A model generated the notes under the pieces. It saw only the letters and a list, made by a program, of their open reading frames with translations. It was not told the origin of the DNA and did no database searches. Shown here piece after piece: positions 36,650 through 52,000 of a stretch of 64,000 bases of DNA. The translations under genes were made by a program, and so were the position numbers. The stretch covers positions 31,844,756 to 31,908,755 of the forward strand of contig OZ026834.1 in NCBI GenBank assembly GCA_964023205.1. The letters are read 5' to 3'. Within the stretch, counting starts at the first letter, position 1, and every line of letters starts with the position of its first letter. The DNA comes from Lutraria lutraria. Taxonomy: Eukaryota; Mollusca; Bivalvia; Venerida; Mactridae.

Positions 36650-39600
36650 CTGAAATCAATCCTCCCATCTGATGATCTGTAATCTGTGAGTAGGTTATCC
36701 ATTGTTTCTAAATCAGAAGGAGTCAGTTCTATGGATGCATCCTATTGATATAGAAGTTTTTATTACAAATTTACTGTTGTTTCTGATATTACAAATTTAT
36801 TGTTGTTCTGTGTAGCTGTGATTTACATGTGAATACAATATTGTGAATTTGAAATTCCTGGTGTGCTTAATTTTTTCCCAATCAGATAATATATATGCAT
36901 GTACAAATATGATAGAGCTATAGCAAGTGATTTTTAGCCTTGATACAAAATTTACCATTTGATTTTTCACAGTAAATTAATGTTGTTATGTTACTGACCA
37001 TCACACTGGCACATTTGCAACTACAGTTCAAAATACTTGACACTGGTCACATGTTGTCCTATAATCACAGGTGATTGTTTAATTGGCTTTGTATCATATC
37101 ATGTCATGTAGAGATACATGTATACTGGCTGTATATCATAAATTATGTCTTGCAGATACATGTACACATGTATTATGTTTTTCATACAAGTTAACCTACC
37201 GTAAATGCTGATAAGAAATCAGTTCTAGACAGCCTCCGTTCCTTATTTTTATCATAGTTTAACATGTAGTCATACAATGCAAGATTTCTCTCATCACAAT
37301 AAATTTTCATTGTAGCCATGATGTTATCAGTTGTCACCTCACATAGTGGTATCCCAAAAAACTGGGCTGTAATGATACATTTTAATAAGTTTAAATCCAT
37401 TTAGGTCCAAATGCTTTTAAATGCATTTTGTTCATACAATCAAATCTGTGGAGCAAAGTCACCAAATGGAGAGAGTTGGCCCTTATATGCAAGGACTTTT
37501 ATTTAAGTGTTTACAGAGTTATCTTTGCTCAAAGATGTATGTTATAAAAATGTTAAAATACATTAAGTGTGTAACATAGAGCACTAGTGTATGAGACCAG
37601 TATGGTTCTGTACTGCAGTGAATCAGCAGTAATCAGTATAGTCTAATGGCTGTAACACCTAAAAAAATTAATTTTGGCATCTGGCGGTTTAAAAGTTACT
37701 TCTGTTATTCTACCTAGGCATAAAAAAGATATTTGTTTCTGGTTATTCGACTAACCCCAATTTGGCTACCGGTACTCTTGACTCTATATCAGGCCTGATC
37801 TAGGAGCAGTACTGCCACTTTCTCACTTCTTTCCATTCGCTTTCAGGAACAACAAAAAAGAATTCACCTACCTACCTAACCTATTCTTAATGAGCATGTA
37901 ACCAGAGAAATATTTTTTAAGCCTAACTGAAATTTAAAAAAATCATGTAGTAATCAAGATGTACATAAATTAAAAAATATTAAACATGAAAGAAAAGTGA
38001 AAACTTACCTGCTTTCTTCTTTGGTTTTATGACAATAACATAATCACTCAAGACAGGACCATGTTCTATGATTATCTTTCTGTTTTCTTGTAATTCTTCC
38101 TTCATCTTTCTGAACTCCTTGTCAACTTCAATACCCTGAAATAAAAGAAAAGAATGTTTCAAATAAACATTTCTGAGCATTAGCCTCAGATTCATCAATT
38201 CCCAGGTATGAAGTTATTAACTTGAGAGCAGTCTTTCAGCTCAAATCTCAGTGTGCTTTTAAATTATTATATATACAATATGCATAAACCATCAAGTGAG
38301 CATATGAACAAATGGATGATTAAGATAAATCTGATAAATCAAGAAACAGGTACAGAGTTAAGTAATTTTGAGAGACAGGACAATACTTTTAATATTCTCA
38401 GGTTTATTAAGATAATATTACTATTCAATCAGAATTCTTTGTAAAAATTAATTGATAAAATTGTCTTCTTTGAACAAGAATGCAAGGCATGTGACTTATG
38501 GACTAGCAAGACCCCTGTTTCCACAGTGAGGGGTAATAAAACAAACAGGGCCATTGATAGACTGGCTCCTGTTTTCATTATCAGTTACTTTATGCTAATA
38601 AAAACAACAGGAATTTAGTCATGCACTAATTATTATAATCAATAAAATTTATGACCCTACATTTTTACTTGGTGTCAAGTCTACAGACCGTGACAAGACA
38701 GGATTAATCTGATTAGGGGCAATAAAACAAGACATTAGATCTCATGATGATTTTGGGGGGTCACCTAGGAACTATTCAATGTCTTTAATACAAGAACAGT
38801 CAAACTTTCATCAGTGGCCGCCCAAAATTAGGGCCTCCCTGTGATTAAAGGCCTTTCTTTTTAAACCCTCATTGATTACATGGCCCCAAAATAAAGGCCA
38901 CATTTTGTCTATTCAAGGATGGCATTAATTTGTTCACAGGTTTGAATGTATTTGATAACTGAGCTCAGAGACTGTTCTCATATTTTATAAGGCCAGATAA
39001 AAGATGAGTTTATTATAACTGAGGCTAAAGATTTTAATGGCAAATCCGAAGCACAAACAGAATTGTGGGGGGTCATACTTTGTATACAGTACTTGCAATA
39101 TAATATATTTGTTCATAAAAATATTTCCGTAATTTTCCTTATAAGCAAACGTTTTGAAAAGATTATTGGACAGTACATAACAAATCTAAAAATCTTTGCT
39201 TAGACCGAACCTATCAGATGCTTAATTTCTACCAACAGTGTCTATATACTGAGAGTCTGAGGTAAAAGAAAACTTGAGAATGATCTTCAACATTAACCAA
39301 ATCTCAATTTCCCCTTCTTGGTTTAGGTTTTAAATGAATTATTTTGTAGTGAAGTTGGTCTAGCTGTTCACTGATTTATTATGACAAAATGAAACAAATA
39401 TTCTTACAAAAGATAGAATTTTAGATAAGTAATTATTTCGAAATGAAAATAAATATTTTCTCGCTGACCTGACCAGGTTACACTTTCTAAGTAGAGCTAA
39501 GTAGAGCAAGGGGGAATAATTTGTACATGCATGTCAATGCGCCCAAGAGAAACAACTCTAACAAAGGAATAAACACTGATTCCCGTTGACCCGGCGTGTA

Positions 39601-42600
39601 CAAAGCCTTTTGTGCACTGCAACAAACGGGAACCAGTTTAATCTACATTCGGAAAGTTTAAAGACATTGAACCAGTTATGCGAAGTATGTGACCTATAAG
39701 ACCCAGCAGTCCTGTATATTCCACAGCAGCGGTTGGAGGCAATAAAACGGACAGGGTCATTGATAGACTAGCTTCTAATACTACATGGCAAATATATAGC
39801 TACTGTACAGATATTTAAATTGATTCAATGTTTAATACATGTATATGTAATATAAATTATATATTTTTAAAACAAGAAGTATGTTTATATTAAATGCAAA
39901 ATATTAAAAATAAGACAGCTCATTTCAGCCCGTTTTGTGAAATTAATACAAACGTATTTTAACACAAAAGGTAAAATTAAATATTCTAACCAATATAAAT
40001 TATTTTCTCAAGCAGTACTGATATAAACATAGTTTTTATTGCCAATTGTTTTAAAGAATCTTGTAAAAAATAATTTCATGTATAAATAGAATGACTTGAT
40101 TTCGAAATAGAAGAAGCGTTCAGTTGCATTATTAATGTATAAAGACTTCTTTCATAATCTGGTAATATTGAAGGATAACATTCATTAATTACATAAATTG
40201 CTAACAAAAACAACTGGAAGTTATATCACTAAAAATCAATAAAATTTATGACTCTCTTATATGACTAGTTGTCAAGTCTACTGACACTTAGCTGACCGTG
40301 AAAAGAATGTTTCACCCAGCATCTGACATGTCTGGCGATTGTATTAAAGACATTGAACAGCTACTATATAAGCCCCCCCCCCCCCCCAAAAGCATGAGGT
40401 CTAATCTCTTGTTTTATTGCCCCTAACAAGGAGTCCTTGCCCCTAATGGGATTAGCCAAGTACATTGTTTCATTATAATATTCTAGCTGATTCAGTTAAA
40501 TCCCTGATATGAATACATAGGAACTGATCAGGGTCCCTGGTTTAACCCTATATATATATGGTTATACCTAGGTACATGTATAAAATTATGTTGTTTGTCA
40601 ACTGAATTCTGAAAATTAGTTGTTGCTATTGTTTGTTTTTAAATGATCTCGAAACTATAGGCACGTTAAAACTGCGGAGTTTGATTCCGTGTTAACTGTG
40701 TTTCACAAATTTCTATGACGGTAAATATTGGTATATTCTGCCAGTCTAATTTGCTGTGTGAATTTGACACCGCAGACTCTGTTGTTTTGATATCGCAACA
40801 GTATATAAACATGGGCCGTTCGTTGATAAATGTGTAGTGTTTATCTTCGTCATTTTATAATTTGAGAGATGAGCGGACAGGCAGTGCGAAGATATATGTT
40901 GGAGAGGGTGCCATGGTTGTGTATTTTGGAGAAAGGTTAAAATGTAAGTTGCATTATTTCCAATATGCATGCATTTTTTGGTACGCATTTTTGTATTTCT
41001 TTGTAAAAATTGGTTGTAGTTCATGTAACGTATAGTTAAGGATTAATCATGTTGTATTTTAATATCATTCATACTAATTATATAAGTATGTGGTGGTATT
41101 TGTAGGATGATTGTAATCATGACAATGATGACTAGATATATTTTGTAAACACTTGTCTTCACGCTAACCCAGTAGCCCACAGCCCGGGGCTAGTAAATTT
41201 CTGTTCGAGCTAGTGAACTTTCTCAAAAGTGTATATACGGGCTACTAAGTGGTAAATTGTCTATTTTCAATAGTGCACTAATAATTCGGGCTGGTGCTTT
41301 TAAGAAAATGGACTGCTCTCTTATCATAACAATTAAATGGCTATAGATACATAATATGATAAACAGCAATGTATACATAATATGATAAACAGCAATGTAG
41401 ATTAGATAAAAAGTAAAGGTAAATTAATAAATATTGATCGTAAATTAGCATGTCCAGTTACAGAACATCATAGTTCATACACTATTTAGCACCCTCCTGA
41501 CCTAGGAAAAATACTCTGCTAAAATTCAAATGATTTATGTACATATAGTTACTTATTAAAGTTTGGTAAATTTTTATCAGATTAATGATAATATGTTTTC
41601 AGTAAAACGTGTTTTTGTGATACTGAAAGGGGCATGTCCTGGAACTGAAGCATCTCGAATAGATATCAAATTGATATCATTTAATGCCTAAATCAATTAA
41701 TGAAAGCCCTGTAAAATATCCCGCTAGTTTACAAACCTGCCAATTTCGGCCTCAGAAATTATTCGTCATTTTCACAACTCAACCCTTTCGGGATCTGTCA
41801 AAACCAAAAACATCGCGGAAAAAATGTCAAACAGACATACAAATACCGACGCGCGCGTTATAGGGTCAGTTTTGAACGCACATTCTTCTTTGACTTTTCG
41901 GTAATAATTGGTTTTACAGGTGACAAACGCATTTTTGGTGTACGAAAAAAAGACACAGCAGTTCCTGGGCATGCCCCTTGAATACCTACTTGTATTTAAC
42001 ATTCAATGTGCTAATCAATGATACTTTTTCTGTTTTAGAGTCAGAGTTACAATATGACCTATCAAACTGCTTAATTTTTTTACTGATCAATATTCATGCC
42101 ACCAACTTATTTATGTTTTACTCCCATGTCGCATGTAAATTATGTATATATTTGTATTATGTAAATGATGATGAGCCTTGGCTCAAGTCAAGTAATGAAG
42201 TATCTGTTCTGTTCTGCTACACATAGAAGTCGCAGTTCAAAGATGAAAACGTGTTAACCGACATTTCACATCGCTGGGTGATAAATTACCCCTCACAGAG
42301 CTCTGGTCAGCGAGTTTTATTAACAGTGGTTTATAACCGTTCAATTAGCAACAGGTCATTACAGCGATTACCAGGAAAATCTGAAACGATGTTATTCTCT
42401 GGACTGTATACATGTGTGTTTAGGTGGTTCCAGGAAGTGACTAGCGTGAACGTTTTGGAAATCGGAGGGAGTGCGTGAAGTTATGTAATGTTGGCGGCAT
42501 GTGTGACCATTGTCGGTATGTGTGACCAGTTGTCTGCGTGACCAGTTAATTGTCTGTGTGACCAGTAAAGTGTCGGTCTGTGTGAACGTAGGAATTATAA

Positions 42601-43311
42601 GGACGTTGTGGATTTATAGCTATATATAAGCCTTATGTAGAAGCTAAATGAAAAATTAGATTTTTTATCCATCATATTAGTCCAATCTGTATAAATCATT
42701 ATTGTAACACTGTGATTATTCATGATATATAATTATGAAATATATTTGGAATAAAATAAGTCACGCAACAAATTATATCGTGCTACATGTAGATCGAACA
42801 TCAACCTCGATTTTTTTTAAAAAGTATAAATATTGATAAAAAATTTATGACTCTGAAAAACGTTTATTACAGTGTAGTTTTTTAAAAATGTACGCCCAAC
42901 GTGGGGCTCGAACCCACGACCCCGAGATTAAGAGTCTCGTGCTCTACCGACTGAGCTAGCCGGGCTGTACGTTTCCGTAAGGAATGAAATATCAATATGT
43001 TTATACAAAACACGTGGTGATAAAACTTAAACGTATTTTGACGTTTTTAGCCTGGGGACGTAAACTGTAACTTCTTCAATACGATACATAGCTTAGTACT
43101 TTAATTTTAACCAAAGACGCTTAAACACATCCCAGGTTGAATCTTTATACGTCGAATTTTCCTATTTCTTTTTAGTAGAAATGTAAAATATTTAACCAAC
43201 GCTGTATTAAAGCGCGAGCCTAAGCCATGTAAGCGGTATTATATAGTATAGTTTGTCACATTGAAATTCAATACATATTTTCTTAATACAGCCGACGAAA
43301 CCACCGTCTCT

Positions 43312-43372
<61 letters not shown>

Positions 43373-44380
43373 AGGGACGATTGTTTTTGTTTATAAATTC
43401 TTTTTACTTTTTTCACCGGATGTACAGTTTCTGCTTGAATTCTGATAACTAAGTAATTAAGGTATATTTCTTTCTCAAACAGATTGAAATGCGTATTACA
43501 GATTTGATTTTTTCACCATTATTGTAGACATATGGGGTACAATTTATGAAACTTTATGACAGTAAATATTTCCCTGGTTGGAGTCAGTGGCCATTTTTAA
43601 TAATACATCCTTATGCTAGTCACATGCGGTAAACCTATCTTTTAGGTATGACTAACTGAATACGAATATGGGGTTCTTTTGTTGCATAGTTATTATAAAC
43701 TACGTTAACATTATTGTGCATTATTGTGCAGGTAGAAATATGTCTAGAAATTTTAATGATGACAAGTTCATTTTCTGCAATATACAATACCTGAAAGATA
43801 TGTCTGTCCGATCAGTTTTCTATATTCCTCAACATTTTGTAGTACAATTTGCGTTTTACTGATTAAAAATACACTCTTAGAAGTCGCAATAGTTTTCTAA
43901 ATATGTATGTGATTGTATGTCTAGTTTATGAGTCGGAAATATCCATTGCATTTAATATCGTTTTAAAAAATATCGCCCAACGTGGGGCTCGAACCCACGA
44001 CCCCGAGATTAAGAGTCTCGTGCTCTACCGACTGAGCTAGCCGGGCTATATATGATATACATGACTCTTCCCTCAGGGCTAGTTTCCCATATCTGCATAG
44101 AATGGATCGTTAGCCAAATTTCTAAACGTCCACCACGTATTTTATAGGCCTGGAAGAAAGTCATTGATTTCCAGGTGGATGTTTATTTAATAGACTTTGA
44201 ATACTTAAAAAAATATATATAATTGAAGGTCAAAATAAATTTACAGTGGAAAACAATACATCATAATAATAAATGTTGATTTAGTGTGTGTGTGTTTCCA
44301 GGGATACTATAATGTATGTAATATAGCATCTCTGGTGTTTCTGAGTAAAAATAATATTGTATGTGACATTCATCGTCTCT

Positions 44381-44414
<34 letters not shown>

Positions 44415-45210
44415 AGAAAGGTTGGTGGTTCAGGGACGCAATGTTTTGTACAATAAAAGTTTATACAAGTGACATCACTTTTCTAAATTTCCAAACGTTA
44501 TGCGTCATCCGGAGTTATGTTTGCATTTAAACTGGAAGACCGATTTTTAAGAAACCTCAAATAGTTCATTTTATTTTTTAACAGAATCGATGGATTTAAT
44601 TTTTATCATTACAGAGATTATAGGGGAGTGAAATGAAAGTAGCAAAAAATCGCCCAACGTGGGGCTCGAACCCACGACCCCGAGATTAAGAGTCTCGTGC
44701 TCTACCGACTGAGCTAGCCGGGCTGTATATCATGAAATGCACTCTTGTCCACAGGCAATTTATGCCAGACTAGTTTCTTCTATAGATCGTATGATTGATG
44801 ACATAGTTTGGATACTTAGTCTAAACGTTTCCCATATACTTCATACCACTAAAAAACTTTAAAGGTCAATGAACACACTTGGTTGACTACCAGGTCGATT
44901 TTCAATATATTCGATCCAACATATTGACTTCGAATTCACCATTTCTTTGTATAGATCGTTTGTTAGTATTGAAAAACATAAGAACTTACTCACTTACTTG
45001 CATTCTTCCAAGAATCGAGTTTCAAGGCGAATGTATAAAAATTCGACTGAGTGTAGAGCTGTATATATGCCACAATTTCGTCGTACATTTTTAATTAGGA
45101 TGGATATACATGTACTATCAACTTCGACAACGTACAGCACAGGCGTTGATTCAGAGTGTTTTTGTTTAAGTCTAATCATGAATGAAATTCAACGTCTCTG
45201 TGGCGCAATT

Positions 45211-45260
<50 letters not shown>

Positions 45261-48200
45261 AGGGACGCAGTATTTTGTACAATTACATTTTGAGATTTTT
45301 TTTAATTTACCAAACATTGTTGCTTTGCGGCACCATATGAAGTTTTTTCTTTTGTTAAAATGGTAAAAATGATCTTAAAAATTACGATATTTTTTTTCTA
45401 CATTTAAACAAGGACTTATATACATACATGTATGTATATAAGTCCTTGATTTAAAGAGGTATTTAAAGGGGCATGCCCAGGAACTGCTGTGTCTTTCTTT
45501 TCGTACACCAAAAATGTGTTTGTCACTTGTAAAACCAATTATTACCGAAAAGTCAAAGAAGAATGTCCGCTCAAAAATGACCCTATAACGCGCGCGTCGG
45601 TATTTGTAGGTTGGTTTGAATAAAAGGCTTACAGCCTTTTATTGACGACAACGATATTTCCGATACATCTGAGAGTTTAACTGAGCATGTGCGCTGTCTT
45701 ACAAGTGAACATAACATGAGAAATACTTACCATTTCAGTTTGTTGACATTTTTTCCGCGATATTTTCGGTTTTGACAGATACCGAAAGGGTCGAGTTGTG
45801 AAAATGACGAATAATTTCTGAGGCCGAAATCGGCAGGTTTTGGTAAATCTTGAAATGTGTATTTTGAGTAAACTAGCGGGATGTTTTGTAAATATCTTAC
45901 AGGGCTTTCATTAATTGATTTAGGCATTAAAATGATACCAATTTGATTGCTATTTGAGACGCTTCAGTTCCAGGGCATGCCCCTTTAAATCTGACAGTAA
46001 AAACTGACGGCAAAATTGCAGCGTTTACAAAGTGTCGAGCAATGAAGCATGTACATATTTTATAAGCTCAAAAGATTTTTTAAAAGCCGAATCGGTTGTT
46101 TTATTTTAATTTTTATCATAACGGACAATATAAGGAAGTGAGCTGAATGTAATAAAAATATCCGCCCAACGTGGGGCTCGAACCCACGACCCCGAGATTA
46201 AGAGTCTCGTGCTCTACCGACTGAGCTAGCCGGGCTAGATATCATGAGGTGGACTCTTACCACAGGTTAATCATGCTAGGTAAGTTTCACATATCTTTTA
46301 TGAGTTTGAAAACATTGATGAGATCACTCATTTTCACACTTTGTCGACTGATTTCTAAACGTCTTCCATATATATATTTTATGGACTAGAAAAGTCACTG
46401 AACTCATTTGGTTGCATGATTACCAAGTCGATTTTCAATATATTCGATCCAACATTGATTTCGAATTCTCGATTTGTTTATATAGACCGATTGTTCGTAT
46501 TGAAAATAATAAGAACTTATTCACTTGCTTGTGTTTTTCCCGAGAATCGAGTTCCAAGGTGGATGTATTAAAATTCGACTGAGAGTGCATGCCAAATTTC
46601 GACGTATTAGTATGAATATACATTGTATTATCAATTTCGATGTGTATCATATCAATCAGAAACATCATGATGACGTCTGTATATTTATGTTTAATGTCAA
46701 AGCAATATTTATAGCTAAAACTTATAATCGAAGACTAATGTAAATTTTTGATGGAAAACACGTTGATTTAGTGTGTTTTTGTTTAATCGGTTAGCGCGTT
46801 CGGCTGTTGACACCTAAAAGGTGGGTCGTTCAAGCCCATCCAGGGACGCAATATTTTACAATAATAGTTCATATGAATGACACTATTTAATTTATAGAAG
46901 TAGAATTGATAGTTTGATTTATTATAAAGGGGGTATAGACAAGTGAAATGAATGTAGCAAAAACATCGCCCAACGTGGGGCTCGAACCCACGACCCCGAG
47001 ATTAAGAGTCTCGTGCTCTACCGACTGAGCTAGCCGGGCTATACATATCGGGTATGAGGTAATGGATTTGGTATTCGATTGTTTGACACAAGTTCTTGCA
47101 ACAGGTAAATTTCGTGCAATTACGTGAATTTGCTACCTGTCCTACAATATAGGTGTTGTACGACCGTACAATATTATATGAATTTATGTTCTGAAATCGT
47201 TAGATATGCTTTACCCAGGGTCCTATCAGCGCACAGGATGGCAGCCTAGTGATATCGATCCACGTTGGGTATCGATAATCCGATATTGGAGCATTCGTGT
47301 TTTGTTTGATGATAACAGACTTACCAAACGCGTCTTCAATATATAGACAAACCAAAGACTCTGTATATTCTGTAATTAATCACAGATTGAAGATGAAAAA
47401 CATTTTCTTCTTCTACACGAAATATACGTGTGAACATCATTGTACATTTTACAATGATATTAGAACATCAACTTTTAATAAATAATTATCTAATAACCAG
47501 TTTAATGATATGTCAGATAGTAAACTTAAATACCTTAAGAATATCAGCCAATTATATGAAGGCGTATTTTAGAGGAAGAAACAAAATATGTAAGTAATCA
47601 AAATTTGTCAAAAACGTTGTCGTTAACTATTTTGCATTTACTATTCATTTACTCGTGATATTCAACAAAGAAAATATTGTTTTGTAGACTTTAATACCAA
47701 AATCCGTATGCGTCATGTAGTCAAGATGGAAAACGATTTTTTTTCAAAAGAAAATGATAGGAATCCTTAAACTGTAATACATGTGTCTGGGTCCATTATA
47801 CACATGTACGTGTCCCCGCTAGTAGTAATAACAAACCTTTTATTTTTGCTTCAATATTCAAAGTAGAATGCATGATTGTGATTTGTTTGTGTTTATGTGG
47901 AGGGTGAAATAACTAGGACTTTTTCTTGTCAAAATAAATAAATATTAAAAATTTTACGCCCAACGTGGGACTCGATCCCACGCCAACGTGGGACTCGATC
48001 CCACGAGCCTAAGATTAAGACTGAGCTAGCCGGGTTTGTCACTATAATAAGCAATAAACTGAACTTTCGGGTCTGCCAGCACGGAGAAATGAAATATATG
48101 ACTATGGTCACTTGAAATTCTGGAGCAATGAGTTATATTTTTCTAAATTATAGCTATACCCGGTATATCTATATCTAGATAAGCATACATTTACATTGTC

Positions 48201-48996
48201 ATGTGAACTAAAACAATATTTTAGGCAAAAAATGCCATACCTCCAGGCGTTATATATAATGAGAAGTTTGAAAAATGTCTTATCAAGTTGCGTAATCATT
48301 TTATGTTATCAATTAACATCATAATAAATATTTTGATTTAATGTAATTTATTTTCTGGTTAACCTTATCACATCGATCATTATTGTATATAGAATTTTTG
48401 GTGTTATAATTTCATTCGAATGTCGTTAAGATGTAATATTGATATTTAATTACCCGGTTACTAAAAACTACACATTATTATACTCGTCACAAGTCATAAC
48501 AAGTTAATGTCTCATTTCATTTAACGATAGAAATACTTAAAAAGTAAAGTGTGCGAAAATGAATTCAATGATGTATTATAAATTAATCAATGCCATGTGT
48601 GTTTTGGTTTTCTTACGTGTAGACAGAGGTCTATATATAGCGTCTGTTTGTTTGGTGAATTATTATTATGGTCAGAGGCATTATATGCCGATAATACCAA
48701 TAAACTTGAAACTTGAATTAAATATAGATTTTTTTGTAAGAACTCAATAAGGCCAGACAAAAGCAGTCGTATTTCTGGTGGTCCCCAACCCTAAAATTTG
48801 TAACAGCAAAATACGTAGTACAGAAATATTTGATGACACATTGTACCTCCAAATCAGAAAATATTTACAATTGTAGACATGCCTTTTTCTGGACAAAGTT
48901 GAGTGTTACTTATTTTAGGCACGAAAAAAAGATACAATGAAAAAGAAATATAATATCAATATTTACGTGGCCTACAACGGGTAAAAAAGCGTCCCT

Positions 48997-49057
<61 letters not shown>

Positions 49058-52000
49058 AGAGACACGATACGGTAAAGCTCATATTAAACGAAAATAATAT
49101 TTGCTAAGAAGAGAACCACATGACAAGTTTAGTTATATTTAACTTTATCGTGCTTATTTTGACAATATACAACAAAGTTTTAATTAATACCGTTCTCAGG
49201 TAAAAAGCATTTATTATAATTTATTAACATGAAGAAATATGAATATCATTATTTTTCATACACCAAATCAATAGTTCATATTTTAGTCTTTGATAATGTC
49301 CATAATTGCTAACAAATTAATAAATGTCACAATTTTTATTACACTACATACTTTTTCAGTTATCGCATAAATTGTATTAGGTTACCTAACTCCATATCGA
49401 ATGATTCTTTATTCTATTTTCTTTATATTATAATTAGTTTCGTTTTCGCTCAGACAGGTATTTCTATAAGATTATTAATTATTATCCTGTTTGAGAACAA
49501 CCATTTATCAATATCAGTATCAATAACTTGAAATTGATAAAGTGGTTTTATAACCGCTTGTTGCATTTTTCTTAACCATAACGTCTTTTCAGTAATACTA
49601 TACAGTGAAACTTCCATGAACGGTCAACTTCCAACAACCCCCGTGCCGCTTCAAGTTCAACATAAATGAACCTCTCTCAACACCGGCCTGCTCATGTCAT
49701 GGCCTTATCGAGTATCTGATCAATTTTCAAGGGAAACAACTACAATTCAGGGGTTTATATACAGTCTACCTATTGTTACCCTCCTTGCTTGCGTTATGCT
49801 GACTTTATTATAAACTGGTTCCCGTTGACTTGTGTGTACAAAGCCTTTGGTGCACTGCATCATGGAACGGGAACCATTTTAACTTTATTAGGGGTCATAA
49901 AGTAACAAAGTCAGTCACGCGTAACAGATAAAATCTGTTATCTTAATTGATCCAAAAATCGATATTTCACTGTATACATTACTTTTGGATCTCTGATAAG
50001 ACTTGAGCATGTCCCAAATATTATGTACGTCGTTAAAATGAACAGAAACATATGATATTGACATTAATTTGTTTCATCAGTAAAATTAATTTTGCTAATG
50101 CGAATATCATGAAAAGACAAAATTAAGAAATCCTAGTAATAATTTTGTTATTGTATGCAGTCAAATAGTAATTTGATTCTATTCTGCATATAAACACATT
50201 AGCTTACAATATATTTATTTTCACTACTGAAATTAACATTAAATCATCAGGATTACACTTAGGCGTGAAAATATGTTTTTTTCTTTTCTCATTAAAAGTC
50301 GGTTAGTAGGTATGGACTTTATTTGGCTTTTGAAAGCATGTGGGAAGGTAAAAAGTAGAAAGAGGATTTTCCATTCCTCGGATAAAATCATGAACATATC
50401 TAGGGTCGCGGGATAAAATCAATTAGGGTCGATCGAGTAACCAGAAATTTTGCACTATGTCGCACGTCTTGTAGGTCTATGATTATAATTTAAATTACTT
50501 CCAAATCCATTACAACCTTCAATAACTGTTGCAGATATATATTTCCATCACAAAATAGAAAAAAAATACGATTGATATTAAGCTATATACCTGGTATATA
50601 AACAGTACATTCAATTTCTGTAATTTTATGGCAATTTCCATCCGTCTTGATTGAAATGATATCTAACAAATATAACTCGACGTGCCCAATCGTTTATGAG
50701 TCAATGTGAGATGCGTATAAAAAATCAATAATCAGATAAAGTTAGCAGCCATATAAAGGGATCTCAAAAATATGATTTTATTATCCGTCCTTTGTTTACA
50801 CATCATTGAAAAATAAATATACAAAGTAGGTAATCTGTATTATTTTATGACATGTTTTTATAAGTGACATGTGGACGTATGCCAAAATGATATATTTAGC
50901 ATATAATTATATTATCAAAATGAATTAATAATAAATTTCATTTAATGCAATATCATCGTCTATTTAAGGTCCATTAGAACAATGAGATGCAAACATTAGA
51001 ACAATAGTAAAATATAAGAAATATATATTACTTGATTTGTAACAATATTTACATAATGCCTTCCGTTAGGCATATCTCATAAAATAGTTGTCAGATGCTT
51101 TTTCTTATTTTTTGCAACATTATTAAAAAATACTATGCTGTATTTATATATGAACTTTGTGATTAAAAAATTGGAACGTTTTTATTACAAGTAAAATCAG
51201 TTTTACATCTATCTAGGTAAAATAAGACCTACTTCAATTTTAACATTCAAAAAGTATTTGGGCTTTAACAAAAGTGAAAACCAATTTATTTATTTTAATA
51301 TGTTATTTTTTATAATATCAACAAATTGGGTCATAAATATCGATTTTGCTTTTTAGCTCACCAGAGCACGAATGTGCTCAGGGTGAGCTTTTGTGATTGC
51401 CCGGCGTCCATCGTGCGTCGTGCGTCGTTACGAATACGTGGCGTCCATGTTTACTTAAAACAACATCTCCTCCTACACCCCTATGCCAATTGTAACCAAA
51501 CTTGGCTGGAATGATCCTTGGGTGGTCCCCTTTCAAAGTTGTTCAAAAAATTAAATTTCATTAAAAATTCTGGTTGCTATGGCAACAAATTGAAAAAAAC
51601 TTAAAAAATCTTCTTGTCTGAAACCACAGGGCCTAGAGCTTAGATATTTGGTATGTAGCATTATCTAATGGAACTCTACAAAGATTGTTCAAATTATTCC
51701 CCTAGGGTCAAAATTGGCTCCGCCCCGGGGGTAACTTGATTTTACATAGACTTATATAGGAAATTTAAAAAATCTTCTTGTCAAAAACTACAATGCCTAG
51801 AGCTTTGATATTTGGTGTGTAGCATAGTCTAGTGGACCTCTACCAAGTTTGTTCAAATTATTGCCCTAGGGTCAAAATTGGCCCCGCCCCGAGGGTCACT
51901 TGATTTATATAGACTTATATAGGAAAATTTAAAAAATCTTCTTCTCCGAAACCGCAAGGCCTAGAGCTTAGATATTTTGTATGTGGCATTGTCTAGTGGA

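Noticed and set aside
42251..42478. 75-codon plus-strand frame between the MITE and tRNA cluster
   Set aside because: No domain, no splice context and no codon pattern distinguishing it from background.
48559..48750. 63-codon plus-strand frame
   Set aside because: The end (CCAATAAACTTGAAACTTGAA) looks like a LINE 3' tail; there is no coding support.
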